31,719 bases of DNA, from contig CANDEH010000015.1 in the NCBI GenBank assembly GCA_947383645.1, positions 1 through 31,719 of the forward strand, in the 5' to 3' direction. The notes below the pieces were generated by a model. It was not told where the DNA came from. It worked only from the letters and a program-made list of their open reading frames with translations, and ran no database searches. The stretch comes from an uncultured Clostridia bacterium (lineage in GTDB: Bacteria; Bacillota; Clostridia; Oscillospirales; Oscillospiraceae). The position numbers and the translations under genes are program-made. Positions 21,802 through 28,537 of the stretch are shown piece after piece; position 1 is the first letter of the stretch, and every line of letters begins with the position of its first letter.

Positions 21802-22118
21802 ACTACCATCTCCCTCTCCGGCGCCAGCACCGCCCGGCAGTAGAGATCCTCCTCCCCGAAAGGCACCGTCACACTCTCCCGCACCCGGTAAACCCCCTGG
21901 CCGCAGGCAATGACCGCCTCCCGGTCCACCGGCCGGTCCGCCGGCCCGACATACAGCCACAGCCGCTGATCCACATCTCCCAGCGCCGTACTCTGCCGCT
22001 CCTCGTCCGACCGCCGCGTCCGCACCGGCTGCACAAAGGCCCGCCAGCTCTCCCCCGTCTCCTTGCAGCGCACCGTCTGTCCGTAGGCGTCGAGAATCTC
22101 TGCAAACAGCTCTCTCAT
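21798..22118 (-). CDS. Head-closure/connector-type protein
   Basis: The protein has 106 aa from the ATG at 22116-22118, which overlaps the stop of the upstream gene (ATGA); the frame is open further up but that is the other gene. It begins MRELFAEILDAYGQTVRCKE, then SWRAFVQPVRTRRSDEERQS and WLYVGPADRPVDREAVIACG and ends GEEDLYCRAVLAPEREMVV. The beta-strand-rich layout with YRVRESVTVPFGEEDLY suits head-closure proteins (SPP1 gp16 or XkdH/XkdI-like). The assignment depends on place between capsid and sheath genes. Confidence 0.6.
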   Translation of the reverse strand: MRELFAEILDAYGQTVRCKETGESWRAFVQPVRTRRSDEERQSTALGDVDQRLWLYVGPADRPVDREAVIACGQGVYRVRESVTVPFGEEDLYCRAVLAPEREMVV

Positions 22119-22480
22119 CCCCGCACTCCCATAAAGACAAACCCCTCGCCGCCGCAGTAGGGGGCCATCATCCGCTCCGCCTGACGCCGGAGCCGATCCC
22201 CGGCGCCGCCGCTGACAGAGCCGGCGCCGGCAGTCACGGACACCTCTCCCACGCTGAAACTCTCCACGCGCCCGCCGGCGCCGCCGCGGCTGTCCAGCAG
22301 CCCCGCCGCGGCCAGGAAGGCGGCGGCGCAGAGGAGCGCCTCCCGGCACTCCTCCCGCCTGTCCCCCGCCTGCCGCGCCAGCTGACGCTCCGTCTCCCGG
22401 CACAGCAGGCGCAGCAGCGTCTCCTCCCCCGCCGCCGGCCGCGCAATCCCCGCCGCCAGCGCATAGATCTCCTCCGTCAT
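22115..22480 (-). CDS. Head-tail adaptor-type protein (gp6/XkdH position)
   Basis: The protein has 121 aa. Two N-terminal helix stretches (EEIYALAAGIARPAAGEETL, RLLCRETERQLARQAGDRRE, then REALLCAAAFLAAAGLLD) are followed by a short beta motif VESFSVGEVSVTAGAGS and a final helix RLRRQAERMMAPYC. Helical protein with a VGEVSV strand near the end is the layout of HK97 gp6-like adaptors that bind the portal. It is the first gene after the capsid. I see no catalytic motif. The call rests on layout and position. Confidence 0.6.
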   Translation of the reverse strand: MTEEIYALAAGIARPAAGEETLLRLLCRETERQLARQAGDRREECREALLCAAAFLAAAGLLDSRGGAGGRVESFSVGEVSVTAGAGSVSGGAGDRLRRQAERMMAPYCGGEGFVFMGVRG

Positions 22481-22509
22481 CCCGTCGCCCCCTCTCTCGC
22501 AGACTTCGC

Positions 22510-23541
22510 TTACACCTTCAGCACCTTGGACGCCCCCTGATAGAGCTTGGCAAAGCCGGAGATGCTGGTGATCGCCGCCCGCTCCAGCTGGCGGTCGATG
22601 AGCTTGTCGGCCTCCACCGTCACCTCTCCCCCGGTGACCATCTCCAGGGCATAGCGCTTATCCAGCCCGATCAGCGTCCCCGCCGGCATGGCGGAGGTGC
22701 GCAGGAGCTTCGCCCCCAGGGGCGTGGTCAGCGTACCGGTCCCCTGGAAGTTGAGCCCGGTGAGGGGGTTCTGCAGCTCCGGCAGCTTGAGGAGCTGCAG
22801 CATCACATCCCTGGGGACCAGCAGGGCGTTCATGCAGTAGGGGTCGAACTGGGCCCAGAACTCCAGCAGCGCCCCATAGCTCAGCGTGCCGGCCTTGCCG
22901 GAGATGGGACCGCTGCCCACCTGGAAGCTCTCGGCGGCGTTGTTGTTGCCGTCCCCTCTGAGCACCGCGTCGATGGCGTCCTCCACATGCATGCGGGCGA
23001 TATGGCTGCCGATCTGGCGCAGGGTCACCGCAAACAGATCCAGCCGCTGGAAGCGCACCGCCTCATAGGAGGCCACCAGCATACGCCCGCGCTTGTGGAG
23101 GCGCACCAGATTCTGCTGGGTCCTGATGACGGTCTCGGGCAGCTTAGCCCCCTCCTCCACACGGCGGAGGCTCTTGTCCTCCTCCGAGGGGACGGAGGCG
23201 ATGGTGCGGTAGTCCATCCCCTCAAAGACCGTCTCCGCGGCGGTGATATCCTTCAGGATGCTGCTCTCCTCCATCCCCTGACGCACCACCCGGGAGACGA
23301 ACTCCGGGAACAGCACCGCCGACTGGGAGCAGTGGAAGAACTTCTCCACCATGTCGCTCCGGGGGCCCTTCACATGGATGCCAAAGCGCTTGAGCTGGCG
23401 CTGAAAGGCGTCCAGCCCCTCCAGGGCGGTGCCCTGATAGCCCTCGCTGGGGTCGATGCTCTCCAGCACCTGGGTGAAGGTCCTGCCGCTCTCCTGATAC
23501 ATCCCCTTCTCCAGCTTCACACTGTCAAATCCGTACTCCAT
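22510..23541 (-). CDS. Major capsid protein (HK97-fold, XkdG-like)
   Basis: The protein has 343 aa, start after GGGAGG. N-terminal region EYGFDSVKLEKGMYQESGRT, then EKFFHCSQSAVLFPEFVSRVVRQGM (two blocks), and the E-loop/P-domain stretch ETVFEGMDYRTIASVPSEED, RVEEGAKLPETVIRTQQNLV. Then KRGRMLVASYEAVRFQRLDL with QIGSHIARMHVEDAIDAVLR, and the A-domain NALLVPRDVMLQLLKLPELQ. These match the group of clostridial PBSX/XkdG-like capsids. The C-terminal RQLERAAITSISGFAKLYQG is also typical. Intact, so head assembly is at least possible. Confidence 0.88.
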   Translation of the reverse strand: MEYGFDSVKLEKGMYQESGRTFTQVLESIDPSEGYQGTALEGLDAFQRQLKRFGIHVKGPRSDMVEKFFHCSQSAVLFPEFVSRVVRQGMEESSILKDITAAETVFEGMDYRTIASVPSEEDKSLRRVEEGAKLPETVIRTQQNLVRLHKRGRMLVASYEAVRFQRLDLFAVTLRQIGSHIARMHVEDAIDAVLRGDGNNNAAESFQVGSGPISGKAGTLSYGALLEFWAQFDPYCMNALLVPRDVMLQLLKLPELQNPLTGLNFQGTGTLTTPLGAKLLRTSAMPAGTLIGLDKRYALEMVTGGEVTVEADKLIDRQLERAAITSISGFAKLYQGASKVLKV

Positions 23542-23559
23542 CGCGTACCTCCCCTTTCT

Positions 23560-23958
23560 TCAAAGCAGAATCGTCACCGTCTTGCCGCTCTCATCCCGGT
23601 CCACCACCCAGTAGCTCCTTCCCGCCTGCCCGGCGGGGACGGAGGCCGCCGCGCCGCTGTCCTGCCCGCCGCTCTCCTCTCCGGTCTGTCCGGCGCTCTG
23701 CACGCCGCCCTTGCCGTCGGCCGTCAGAGCGGTGTACCCCAGCGCCGGCGCCGCACCGCTGTAGCCCACCGCGGCAAAGCCGCCCATCTGCACCGTGCAG
23801 GCGTCCTCTCTGGCGCACACCGCCACGCCGCAGAAGGGGTCTCCTGCCGCGCAGCCGGCCACGCAGCCGCCGCTGTCCACCTTGACCACGTGCCCCTCCG
23901 TCACGCCGCCCATAAACGTTGCGCACCACTGCCCGATCCCCTCAAACGAAACCTTCAT
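23560..23958 (-). CDS. Small capsid decoration/stabilising-type protein
   Basis: The protein has 132 aa, start 6 bases after GGGAGG. It begins MKVSFEGIGQWCATFMGGVT and EGHVVKVDSGGCVAGCAAGD, continues PFCGVAVCAREDACTVQMGG and GYSGAAPALGYTALTADGKG, has a Gly/Ser/Ala-rich linker, and ends SYWVVDRDESGKTVTILL. The beta-rich pattern ending with a VVDRDE..VTILL strand, next to the capsid gene, fits a head-decoration protein (DUF2190-like). Five to six cysteines are unusual for such a protein. Position supports the call; no search was possible. Confidence 0.65.
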   Translation of the reverse strand: MKVSFEGIGQWCATFMGGVTEGHVVKVDSGGCVAGCAAGDPFCGVAVCAREDACTVQMGGFAAVGYSGAAPALGYTALTADGKGGVQSAGQTGEESGGQDSGAAASVPAGQAGRSYWVVDRDESGKTVTILL

Positions 23959-24171
23959 ACCAAACCTCCCATTTCTTTAGAAAGCACGGAATAAATCGAC
24001 GCACACGACCTGCCGCCGGATTTTCTGCCTGACCCGCGTTAAAAACCTCGAAATTCATCAGGATTCCTGCGGCTTTTTGCCTCTTTGGCAAAAAATTCAT
24101 CGGGCAAGCCGCACCCGTCAACGGTATCCGCGCCCCCCTCTATTGCCGCCCGCCTCCCGGCGGGAAACAGC
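23959..24171. other. 213-base gap inside the phage operon, with hairpin
   Basis: It lies between the protease and the decoration gene, the longest gap in the module. It holds TTTTTGCC (24074-24081) / GGCAAAAA (24087-24094) with a 5-base loop, and the nine-base direct repeat AAATTCATC (24051-24059 and about 24094-24102) either side of it. No gene and no convincing promoter are seen. It could be a processing site that separates packaging from capsid expression. Confidence 0.5.
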
Positions 24172-25089
24172 CTACACCATAAACGCGCTTCCCGGATCCT
24201 CCCGGCGGCCCCGGCTCAGCTGCACGTCGCCGGGCCCCTCCGTCCGCCTGCGGTAGACCCTGCGCAGCTCGATCAGCTCCGCCTCCTCCAGGCGATCCGC
24301 CATGGCGGCAAAGAGGCCGGCGTCCAGATCCGCGTCGGCCAGCACCGCCAGCCGCACCACCTCCTGCCGCAGCCCCTTCAGATAGCTGCGCCCCATGGCC
24401 GCCTCCCGCTCCAGCCGCCGCAGCTCCTCCCGCAGTCCCTCCTCTCCGGACTGCTCCACCAGGGCCTTCAGCGCCGCCGGCACGGTTCTCCCCTTTCGCA
24501 CCACCCCCGCCGTTCTCTGGGCGGGCACCGCCACAAAGGACCACTCGTAGGCGTCCTTTGCCTCCCGCAGCGTCACATAGCAGAGCTTTCCGCCATACCG
24601 CTGTCCCGGCACATGGTCGCACTGGTTCTTCCCGCAGATGGAGCACACCCGCTCCCCCACGCTGCACCCCACGCTGACCTCCTTCTTGATGCCCCCCTCG
24701 ATCTCCCGGATCAGATCCGCGTTGTCCGCCGTGCGCAGCATGTAGGCCCAGCCCTTCAGCCAGCAGTAGCCGTCCCCGGCCTCGGTTTTCTGCCCCTCCT
24801 CCCGGACCACCTCCGTGCGGTAGAGCCGGGCGCTCTGCCCCCTGGCGGACCACTGGTGGTCAAAGATGCCGCTCTTCCCCACAAACAGCGTCCCCAGCTC
24901 CCGAAGGCACCCCTCGTCGAAGCGCTCAAAGTCCCGATCCACCTCGTTGTCGCACAGGCGCAGGGCAAAGGTGTAGACCTCATCCGCCTCCAGCGGCCTC
25001 TGGGAGAAGCGGTTGATCTCCGCCAGATCCCCCGTCTCCGCCACCGCCGCCGCGCCGCTCTCCAGTTTCTTTTTGATCTCCATGGTCAT
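24172..25089 (-). CDS. Prohead protease-like protein with cysteine cluster (XkdF position)
   Basis: The protein has 305 aa from the ATG at 25087-25089 (ATGA overlap with portal). The core has GIFDHQWSARGQSARLYRTE with a histidine, then IEGGIKKEVSVGCSVGERVC with a serine in VSVGC, then AYEWSFVAVPAQRTAGVVRK. This His, Ser and xEWSFVAVPA order is that of HK97-type prohead proteases. Immediately after the serine lies C-x6-C-x2-C-x4-C-x-H (CSVGERVCSICGKNQCDH), a zinc-finger-like insertion. Residues 200-285 form a helical region (GLREELRRLEREAAMGRSYL, LADADLDAGLFAAMADRLEE) of the sort used as an internal scaffold. So it may be a protease-scaffold. It precedes the decoration and capsid genes, as in XkdF. 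Confidence 0.75.
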   Translation of the reverse strand: MTMEIKKKLESGAAAVAETGDLAEINRFSQRPLEADEVYTFALRLCDNEVDRDFERFDEGCLRELGTLFVGKSGIFDHQWSARGQSARLYRTEVVREEGQKTEAGDGYCWLKGWAYMLRTADNADLIREIEGGIKKEVSVGCSVGERVCSICGKNQCDHVPGQRYGGKLCYVTLREAKDAYEWSFVAVPAQRTAGVVRKGRTVPAALKALVEQSGEEGLREELRRLEREAAMGRSYLKGLRQEVVRLAVLADADLDAGLFAAMADRLEEAELIELRRVYRRRTEGPGDVQLSRGRREDPGSAFMV

Positions 25090-26246
25090 TCCTCTCCTCT
25101 CTCCGCTCTCTCGCAGCTCAGGGCGATCTGTCTGGCCTGCTGGCGGTACCACTCCGCCTTGGCCTCCTCCACCTGATCCTGCAAATTGATGTCGTCCCAG
25201 ACCACCTCAAAGCCGCCGTACCACCCGTGAAGCCGCAGCCACAGCCGGCAGATCTTCTCCACCACCGGCGTCAGCCCCCGCCGGATGGCCGTCAGCTCCG
25301 AGGTCAGGATGTCCGCCTGCTGGGCGCTCATCCGCTCCGTGGAGGACCAGCTCAGTCCCAGCATAAAGGGCGGGATCCCCGTCTTGGCCACCAGCTGCTC
25401 CAGAATCTGCCGCACCGGCGCCTCGCTGTCCAGCACCTGGTTGTCCGCCCCGATGACCTTGATCTCCACATCTCCGATGGCCACAAAGTCCCGGACGCTG
25501 CCGTCCCTGCCGCTCTCCATGGCCCTGCTCCACTCCCGGGCAATCTGCCGGCCCCGCTCGGCGCACTCCGCCGGATCCATCTCCCCGCTCCGGGGCTTGT
25601 ACACCACCGCGAAGCGCACATTCCCCATCCGCTCCCAGTTGGCCCCCATGGCGGCGTAGATCTTCCCCAGCAGCTCCGCCAAAAAGGGCATTCCCCGCAG
25701 GATGGACACCCCACAGGGGCTGTCCGCCTCCGGATTATAGGGGGTAAACAGCAGCAGCTCCTGCCGCGGCAGGGGATCCATCCCCCCGTCCCGCCCCGGC
25801 CCGCAGATGACGAACTCCAGCGGCGTGGCCCCCTGCCGCACCTCAATCTCCTCCACCCGGCCGCACAGCAGCGCGGCAATCTCCTCCCGCCCCCTCTCCA
25901 GCACGATCTCCCCCACCGCCTGCCCGAAGGTCAGCATAGAGTCCAGGTACATATCCAGAAAGGCGTTTATCCCCACCTGTCCCCGCCCCACGGGCACCGT
26001 CCGCAGGAACTGCCGCAGCCCCGCCTGGGCCGCCTCCTCCTCGCACACCACGCTCACCCCGCCCACCAGCCGGATGATCTTCCCAATGGCCGCGTCCACC
26101 GCCGGCACCGCGGACCGCACGGCCCGATACAGCCGCCCCTGGGCCCCCAGGCGCGCCGCCGAGAGCATCTCCCGGTCCGCCCCGGCCCCCCGCAGCTGCG
26201 TACAGACCGCCCGCTCCTGCGTCCCCTTCCTCTTCCAAAATCCCAT
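25086..26246 (-). CDS. Phage portal protein (XkdE-like)
   Basis: The protein has 386 aa from the ATG after GGAGG-CTTGT (MGFWKRKGTQERAVC). Portal dodecamers form the DNA gate at the head vertex. Seen: LYRAVRSAVPAVDAAIGKII, then NAFLDMYLDSMLTFGQAVGEIVLERGREEIAALL (two blocks), LLLFTPYNPEADSPCGVSIL, and GKIYAAMGANWERMGNVRFA. The tunnel-loop and C-terminal region SEAPVRQILEQLVAKTGIPP, FMLGLSWSSTERMSAQQADI is a strong portal signature. It sits between the large terminase and the protease and is intact. Confidence 0.92.
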   Translation of the reverse strand: MGFWKRKGTQERAVCTQLRGAGADREMLSAARLGAQGRLYRAVRSAVPAVDAAIGKIIRLVGGVSVVCEEEAAQAGLRQFLRTVPVGRGQVGINAFLDMYLDSMLTFGQAVGEIVLERGREEIAALLCGRVEEIEVRQGATPLEFVICGPGRDGGMDPLPRQELLLFTPYNPEADSPCGVSILRGMPFLAELLGKIYAAMGANWERMGNVRFAVVYKPRSGEMDPAECAERGRQIAREWSRAMESGRDGSVRDFVAIGDVEIKVIGADNQVLDSEAPVRQILEQLVAKTGIPPFMLGLSWSSTERMSAQQADILTSELTAIRRGLTPVVEKICRLWLRLHGWYGGFEVVWDDINLQDQVEEAKAEWYRQQARQIALSCERAERGEE

Positions 26247-26326
26247 ACAAGCCTCCTGCACACCGTTTTTTCAAGCGCACCCTTCCGCCGCCGTCAGAAG
26301 TAAAGATCTCCCCTCGCCGCCAACTC

Positions 26327-27571
26327 CTACCTCCCCGTTCGCTCCACCGCCAGCCCCGCCGCCGCGAACCCCCGCTCCCGCCCGGCCACGGTGGCGGCAA
26401 AGTAGCGCATGTCGTCCATGGCGTGGTCGTTCTCCTTCCGGGGGGCCTCCCGGCCCTCGCCGCCCTGCTCCCAGCAGTAGTCCTCGATCTCCCGGAGGCA
26501 GTCCTCACAGCCCTCGCAGATCACCATCCGCCCGCTCTTGAGCAACCCCGCCGTCAGCCGGATGCCCGAGAGCACATCGTTCACCGCCCCCGTCACAGAG
26601 AACCCCTCCCGCCGCAGGGCGGTGATAAAGCTGACGGCCGACGGGTCCGCCACAACCCGTTCAATCCGCCGTTCTCCGGCCAACCGCCTCAGCATCTCCA
26701 CATACTCCTGATCCGTCAGCTGCACCCCCGTCTCCCGGGAGGCGTAGTACCGCTCCTCCACCCGGTACCACACCTCCCCGTACTTCCCCCAGAGCCCCAT
26801 GGAGCACGGGTTTGTCGTACCGTAGTCCACACTGACGCACCACCGCTCCGCCGTCCCCCCAGGCCGGGGCCTGGCGTGGACCTCCCGCCGGTAGAAGTCG
26901 TAGATCCGCCCCTCCGGCGAGGTCCACTCCCCCAGCACAAACCGCCGGTAGAAGGCCCCGGCGTACCGCCGCTCGTACTGCGCCCGGGTGGCCGGGGAGA
27001 GCCCGGGGTTGTCCGCCATGGTGAAGTGGAGGTACAGCATCCGCCGCTCCTCCGCCTTCCGGATCCACTCCCGGTAAAACCAGTGCCCCGGCCCCTCGGG
27101 ATTGCAGCTGAACCACAGCTTTGCCCCCTCCACGCTGCACCTGGCCAGGGCCTGCTCCACGAAGCTCCGGGGCATCAGCGCCGCCTCGTCCAGCAGCACC
27201 CCGGCGAAGGTGGCCCCCTGGATCAGCGCCGCGCTGCTCTCGTCTCTGCCCCCCGCCAGACAGAAGCGATTCTCCCGCCCCTCCCCGCTGACCAGAAGCA
27301 GATTCTCCCCCCGCCGCTCCCGGACAGACAGCCCCATCCCCCGTAGCACCGGCAGCACCTCCTGCAATACATTCCGCCTGAGCGCCCCGATGGTCTTGCC
27401 GCACAGAGCGAACTGCCGCCCGTCAAAGCTCCGCATCGCCCAGCAGAAGAAGCCGATCCCCATGCACAGCGTCTTGCCGCTGCGCACCGCCCCGTCGCAG
27501 ATAACCCCCTCAAACTCCGGCGACTCCCGCCACCACAGCATGGCCCGCCTCTGTCTGGGCGAAAACCTCAC
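26327..27571 (-). CDS. Terminase large subunit (PBSX/XtmB type)
   Basis: The protein has 414 aa with a GTG start that overlaps the small terminase stop (GTGA) after GGTGGGGAGGA; the frame is open for another 330 bases but that is the small terminase gene. The Walker A-like motif DGAVRSGKT is at 26-34 and the Walker B region is GVLLDEAALM. The motor's coupling stretch is KLWFSCNPEGPGHWFYREWI. The C-terminal nuclease domain has the acidic residues in VSVDYGTTNP, VVADPSAVSF and the final DHAMDDMRYF. All motifs for ATP-driven DNA packaging and cleavage appear present, so packaging is likely still possible. Confidence 0.93.
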   Translation of the reverse strand: MRFSPRQRRAMLWWRESPEFEGVICDGAVRSGKTLCMGIGFFCWAMRSFDGRQFALCGKTIGALRRNVLQEVLPVLRGMGLSVRERRGENLLLVSGEGRENRFCLAGGRDESSAALIQGATFAGVLLDEAALMPRSFVEQALARCSVEGAKLWFSCNPEGPGHWFYREWIRKAEERRMLYLHFTMADNPGLSPATRAQYERRYAGAFYRRFVLGEWTSPEGRIYDFYRREVHARPRPGGTAERWCVSVDYGTTNPCSMGLWGKYGEVWYRVEERYYASRETGVQLTDQEYVEMLRRLAGERRIERVVADPSAVSFITALRREGFSVTGAVNDVLSGIRLTAGLLKSGRMVICEGCEDCLREIEDYCWEQGGEGREAPRKENDHAMDDMRYFAATVAGRERGFAAAGLAVERTGR

Positions 27572-27861
27572 TCCTCCCCACCTCCGCTCACCGCATCCAG
27601 GAAGGCCTCCAGCCCCGGGCCGCCCCCCGTCCGATCCTCCTGCAGCCGCACCAGCAGCTCCAGGGCCTTCAGCCGGTCCAGGAACTTCAGCTCCACCGTT
27701 CCGTTGGCGTGCCGCTTGAACTCCGCCACGCCCTCCAGCCGGAACCGCTTCAGATCCACCGGCTCCTGGGCAAAGGCAATCTGAATTCCGTCGTTGGGCC
27801 GGTAGAAGGCCAGCCGCTCCAGATAGCGGATGATCTCCTCCCGGCTTTTGCACTTCTTCAT
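27568..27861 (-). CDS. Reduced terminase small subunit-like protein (97 aa)
   Basis: The start is the ATG at 27859-27861, about 9 bases after GAGGGG; an ATG three codons earlier touches that site. The segment GVAEFKRHANGTVELKFLDR and LKALELLVRLQEDR is the C-terminal core of PBSX-type small terminases (usual pattern: ...vevklyDRlkALElL). The remaining N-terminal part is only KKCKSREEIIRYLERLAFYR and following. No helix-turn-helix DNA-binding domain is visible, while XtmA-like proteins are around 265 aa and have one. The 100 bases before the start encode only Gly-rich frame without homology. It is translationally coupled to the large terminase by GTGA. It probably cannot recognise a specific pac site. 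Confidence 0.7.
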   Translation of the reverse strand: MKKCKSREEIIRYLERLAFYRPNDGIQIAFAQEPVDLKRFRLEGVAEFKRHANGTVELKFLDRLKALELLVRLQEDRTGGGPGLEAFLDAVSGGGEE

Positions 27862-27903
27862 TCTTCTCATCCCCTCTATCCCCCCGCCGCCGCCCCCGCA
27901 CCC

Positions 27904-27921
27904 TTGCACAGCGGCGTGCAA
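27904..27921. promoter_or_regulatory. Dyad TTGCAC-N6-GTGCAA upstream of the phage module
   Basis: A 6-bp inverted repeat TTGCAC (27904-27909) / GTGCAA (27916-27921) lies 43 bases upstream of the first phage gene, in the divergent spacer with the DtxR-type gene. No convincing minus-strand -35/-10 pair is seen in this spacer. It may be an operator or only a hairpin of the leader. Confidence 0.35.
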
Positions 27922-28044
27922 CCCGCCCCCTCCATTTCCAAAAAAATCGAAGCGCGGCAAAAAAGGGTCAAAAAAAAGCCGCCGTCCCCGGCAGCTTCTA
28001 TCAGGCGTGATTCCAGGCAGGCCCCGCTTTTTTATCCCGCCCTC

Positions 28045-28074
28045 TTGAAGGACTCCCCTTCTCTATGCTATACT
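28045..28074 (+). promoter_or_regulatory. Promoter of the DtxR/MntR-type regulator
   Basis: TTGAAG (28045-28050) and TATACT (28069-28074) are 18 bases apart, about 46 bases before the TTG start. Confidence 0.55.
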
Positions 28075-28119
28075 GTATGAAAACCCGTACCACACCCCCG
28101 GCAGAGAGGAGGCGCCGCC

Positions 28120-28491
28120 TTGAAAATCCAGGAGTCCGCGGAGAACTATCTGGAGACTATTCTCATCCTGAACCGCCGCAACGGGTACGCCCGGGCCATC
28201 GACATCGCCGCCGCCCTAGAGTTCTCCAAGCCCAGCGTCAGCATCGCCATGAAGCACCTGCGGGAGAACGGCTATATCGAGGTGGACGGCGGCGGCCACA
28301 TCACCCTCACCCCCGCCGGCGCGGAGATTGCCGAGCGCATCTATGAGCGCCACACCTTCCTCTCCGGCTGGCTCACCGCCATCGGCGTGGACCCGGCGGT
28401 GGCCGCAGAGGACGCCTGCCGCATCGAGCACGTCATCAGCGCCGAGACCTTCGCCGCCCTGCAAGCCTACGCGGAAAAACACGCGCCATAA
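28120..28491 (+). CDS. DtxR/MntR-family metal-dependent regulator
   Basis: The protein has 123 aa with a TTG start 8 bases after AGAGGAGG (KIQESAENYLETILILNRRN). The winged helix reads GYARAIDIAAALEFSKPSVS, then IAMKHLRENGYIEVDGGGHI, then LTPAGAEIAERIYERH. The short dimerisation/metal domain has FLSGWLTAIGVDPAVAAEDA and CRIEHVISAETFAAL, in which E, H and C are candidate Mn or Fe ligands. There is no SH3-like third domain, as in MntR. The family represses transport genes when metal is bound. It is a single-gene unit divergent from the phage module and closed by a terminator. The target is not evident here; control of the phage genes is possible but unproven. Confidence 0.85.
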   Translation: MKIQESAENYLETILILNRRNGYARAIDIAAALEFSKPSVSIAMKHLRENGYIEVDGGGHITLTPAGAEIAERIYERHTFLSGWLTAIGVDPAVAAEDACRIEHVISAETFAALQAYAEKHAP

Positions 28492-28501
28492 CCCCATCCG
28501 C

Positions 28502-28533
28502 AAGCTGCCCCGCCGGAACCGGCGGGGCAGCTT
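28502..28533. terminator. Bidirectional hairpin between regulator and fusion enzyme
   Basis: AAGCTGCCCCGCCGG (28502-28516) and its exact inverse (28519-28533) form a 15-bp stem. It is followed by TCGTCCTATTTCTT on the plus strand and stands between two convergent genes. Confidence 0.75.
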
Positions 28534-28537
28534 CGTC

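Larger units (their letters stand above)
15068..27861 (-). mobile_element. Compact contractile-phage head-tail module (domesticated prophage or GTA-like candidate)
   Basis: Eighteen genes on one strand, many joined by ATGA overlaps, follow PBSX (xtm/xkd) order from small terminase to tail protein I. No integrase, excision, repressor, replication, holin, amidase, tail fibre or tape-measure gene is seen, and host genes flank it directly at both sides. No attachment-site repeat is evident at the ends. Base composition is as GC-rich as the host genes, which suggests long residence. All morphogenesis reading frames are intact. Confidence 0.75.

Noticed and set aside
15068..27861. Interpretation as an R-type bacteriocin (tailocin)
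   Set aside because: Tailocins lose head genes; here terminase, portal, protease and capsid are all present and intact, and fibre and lysis genes are the ones missing.
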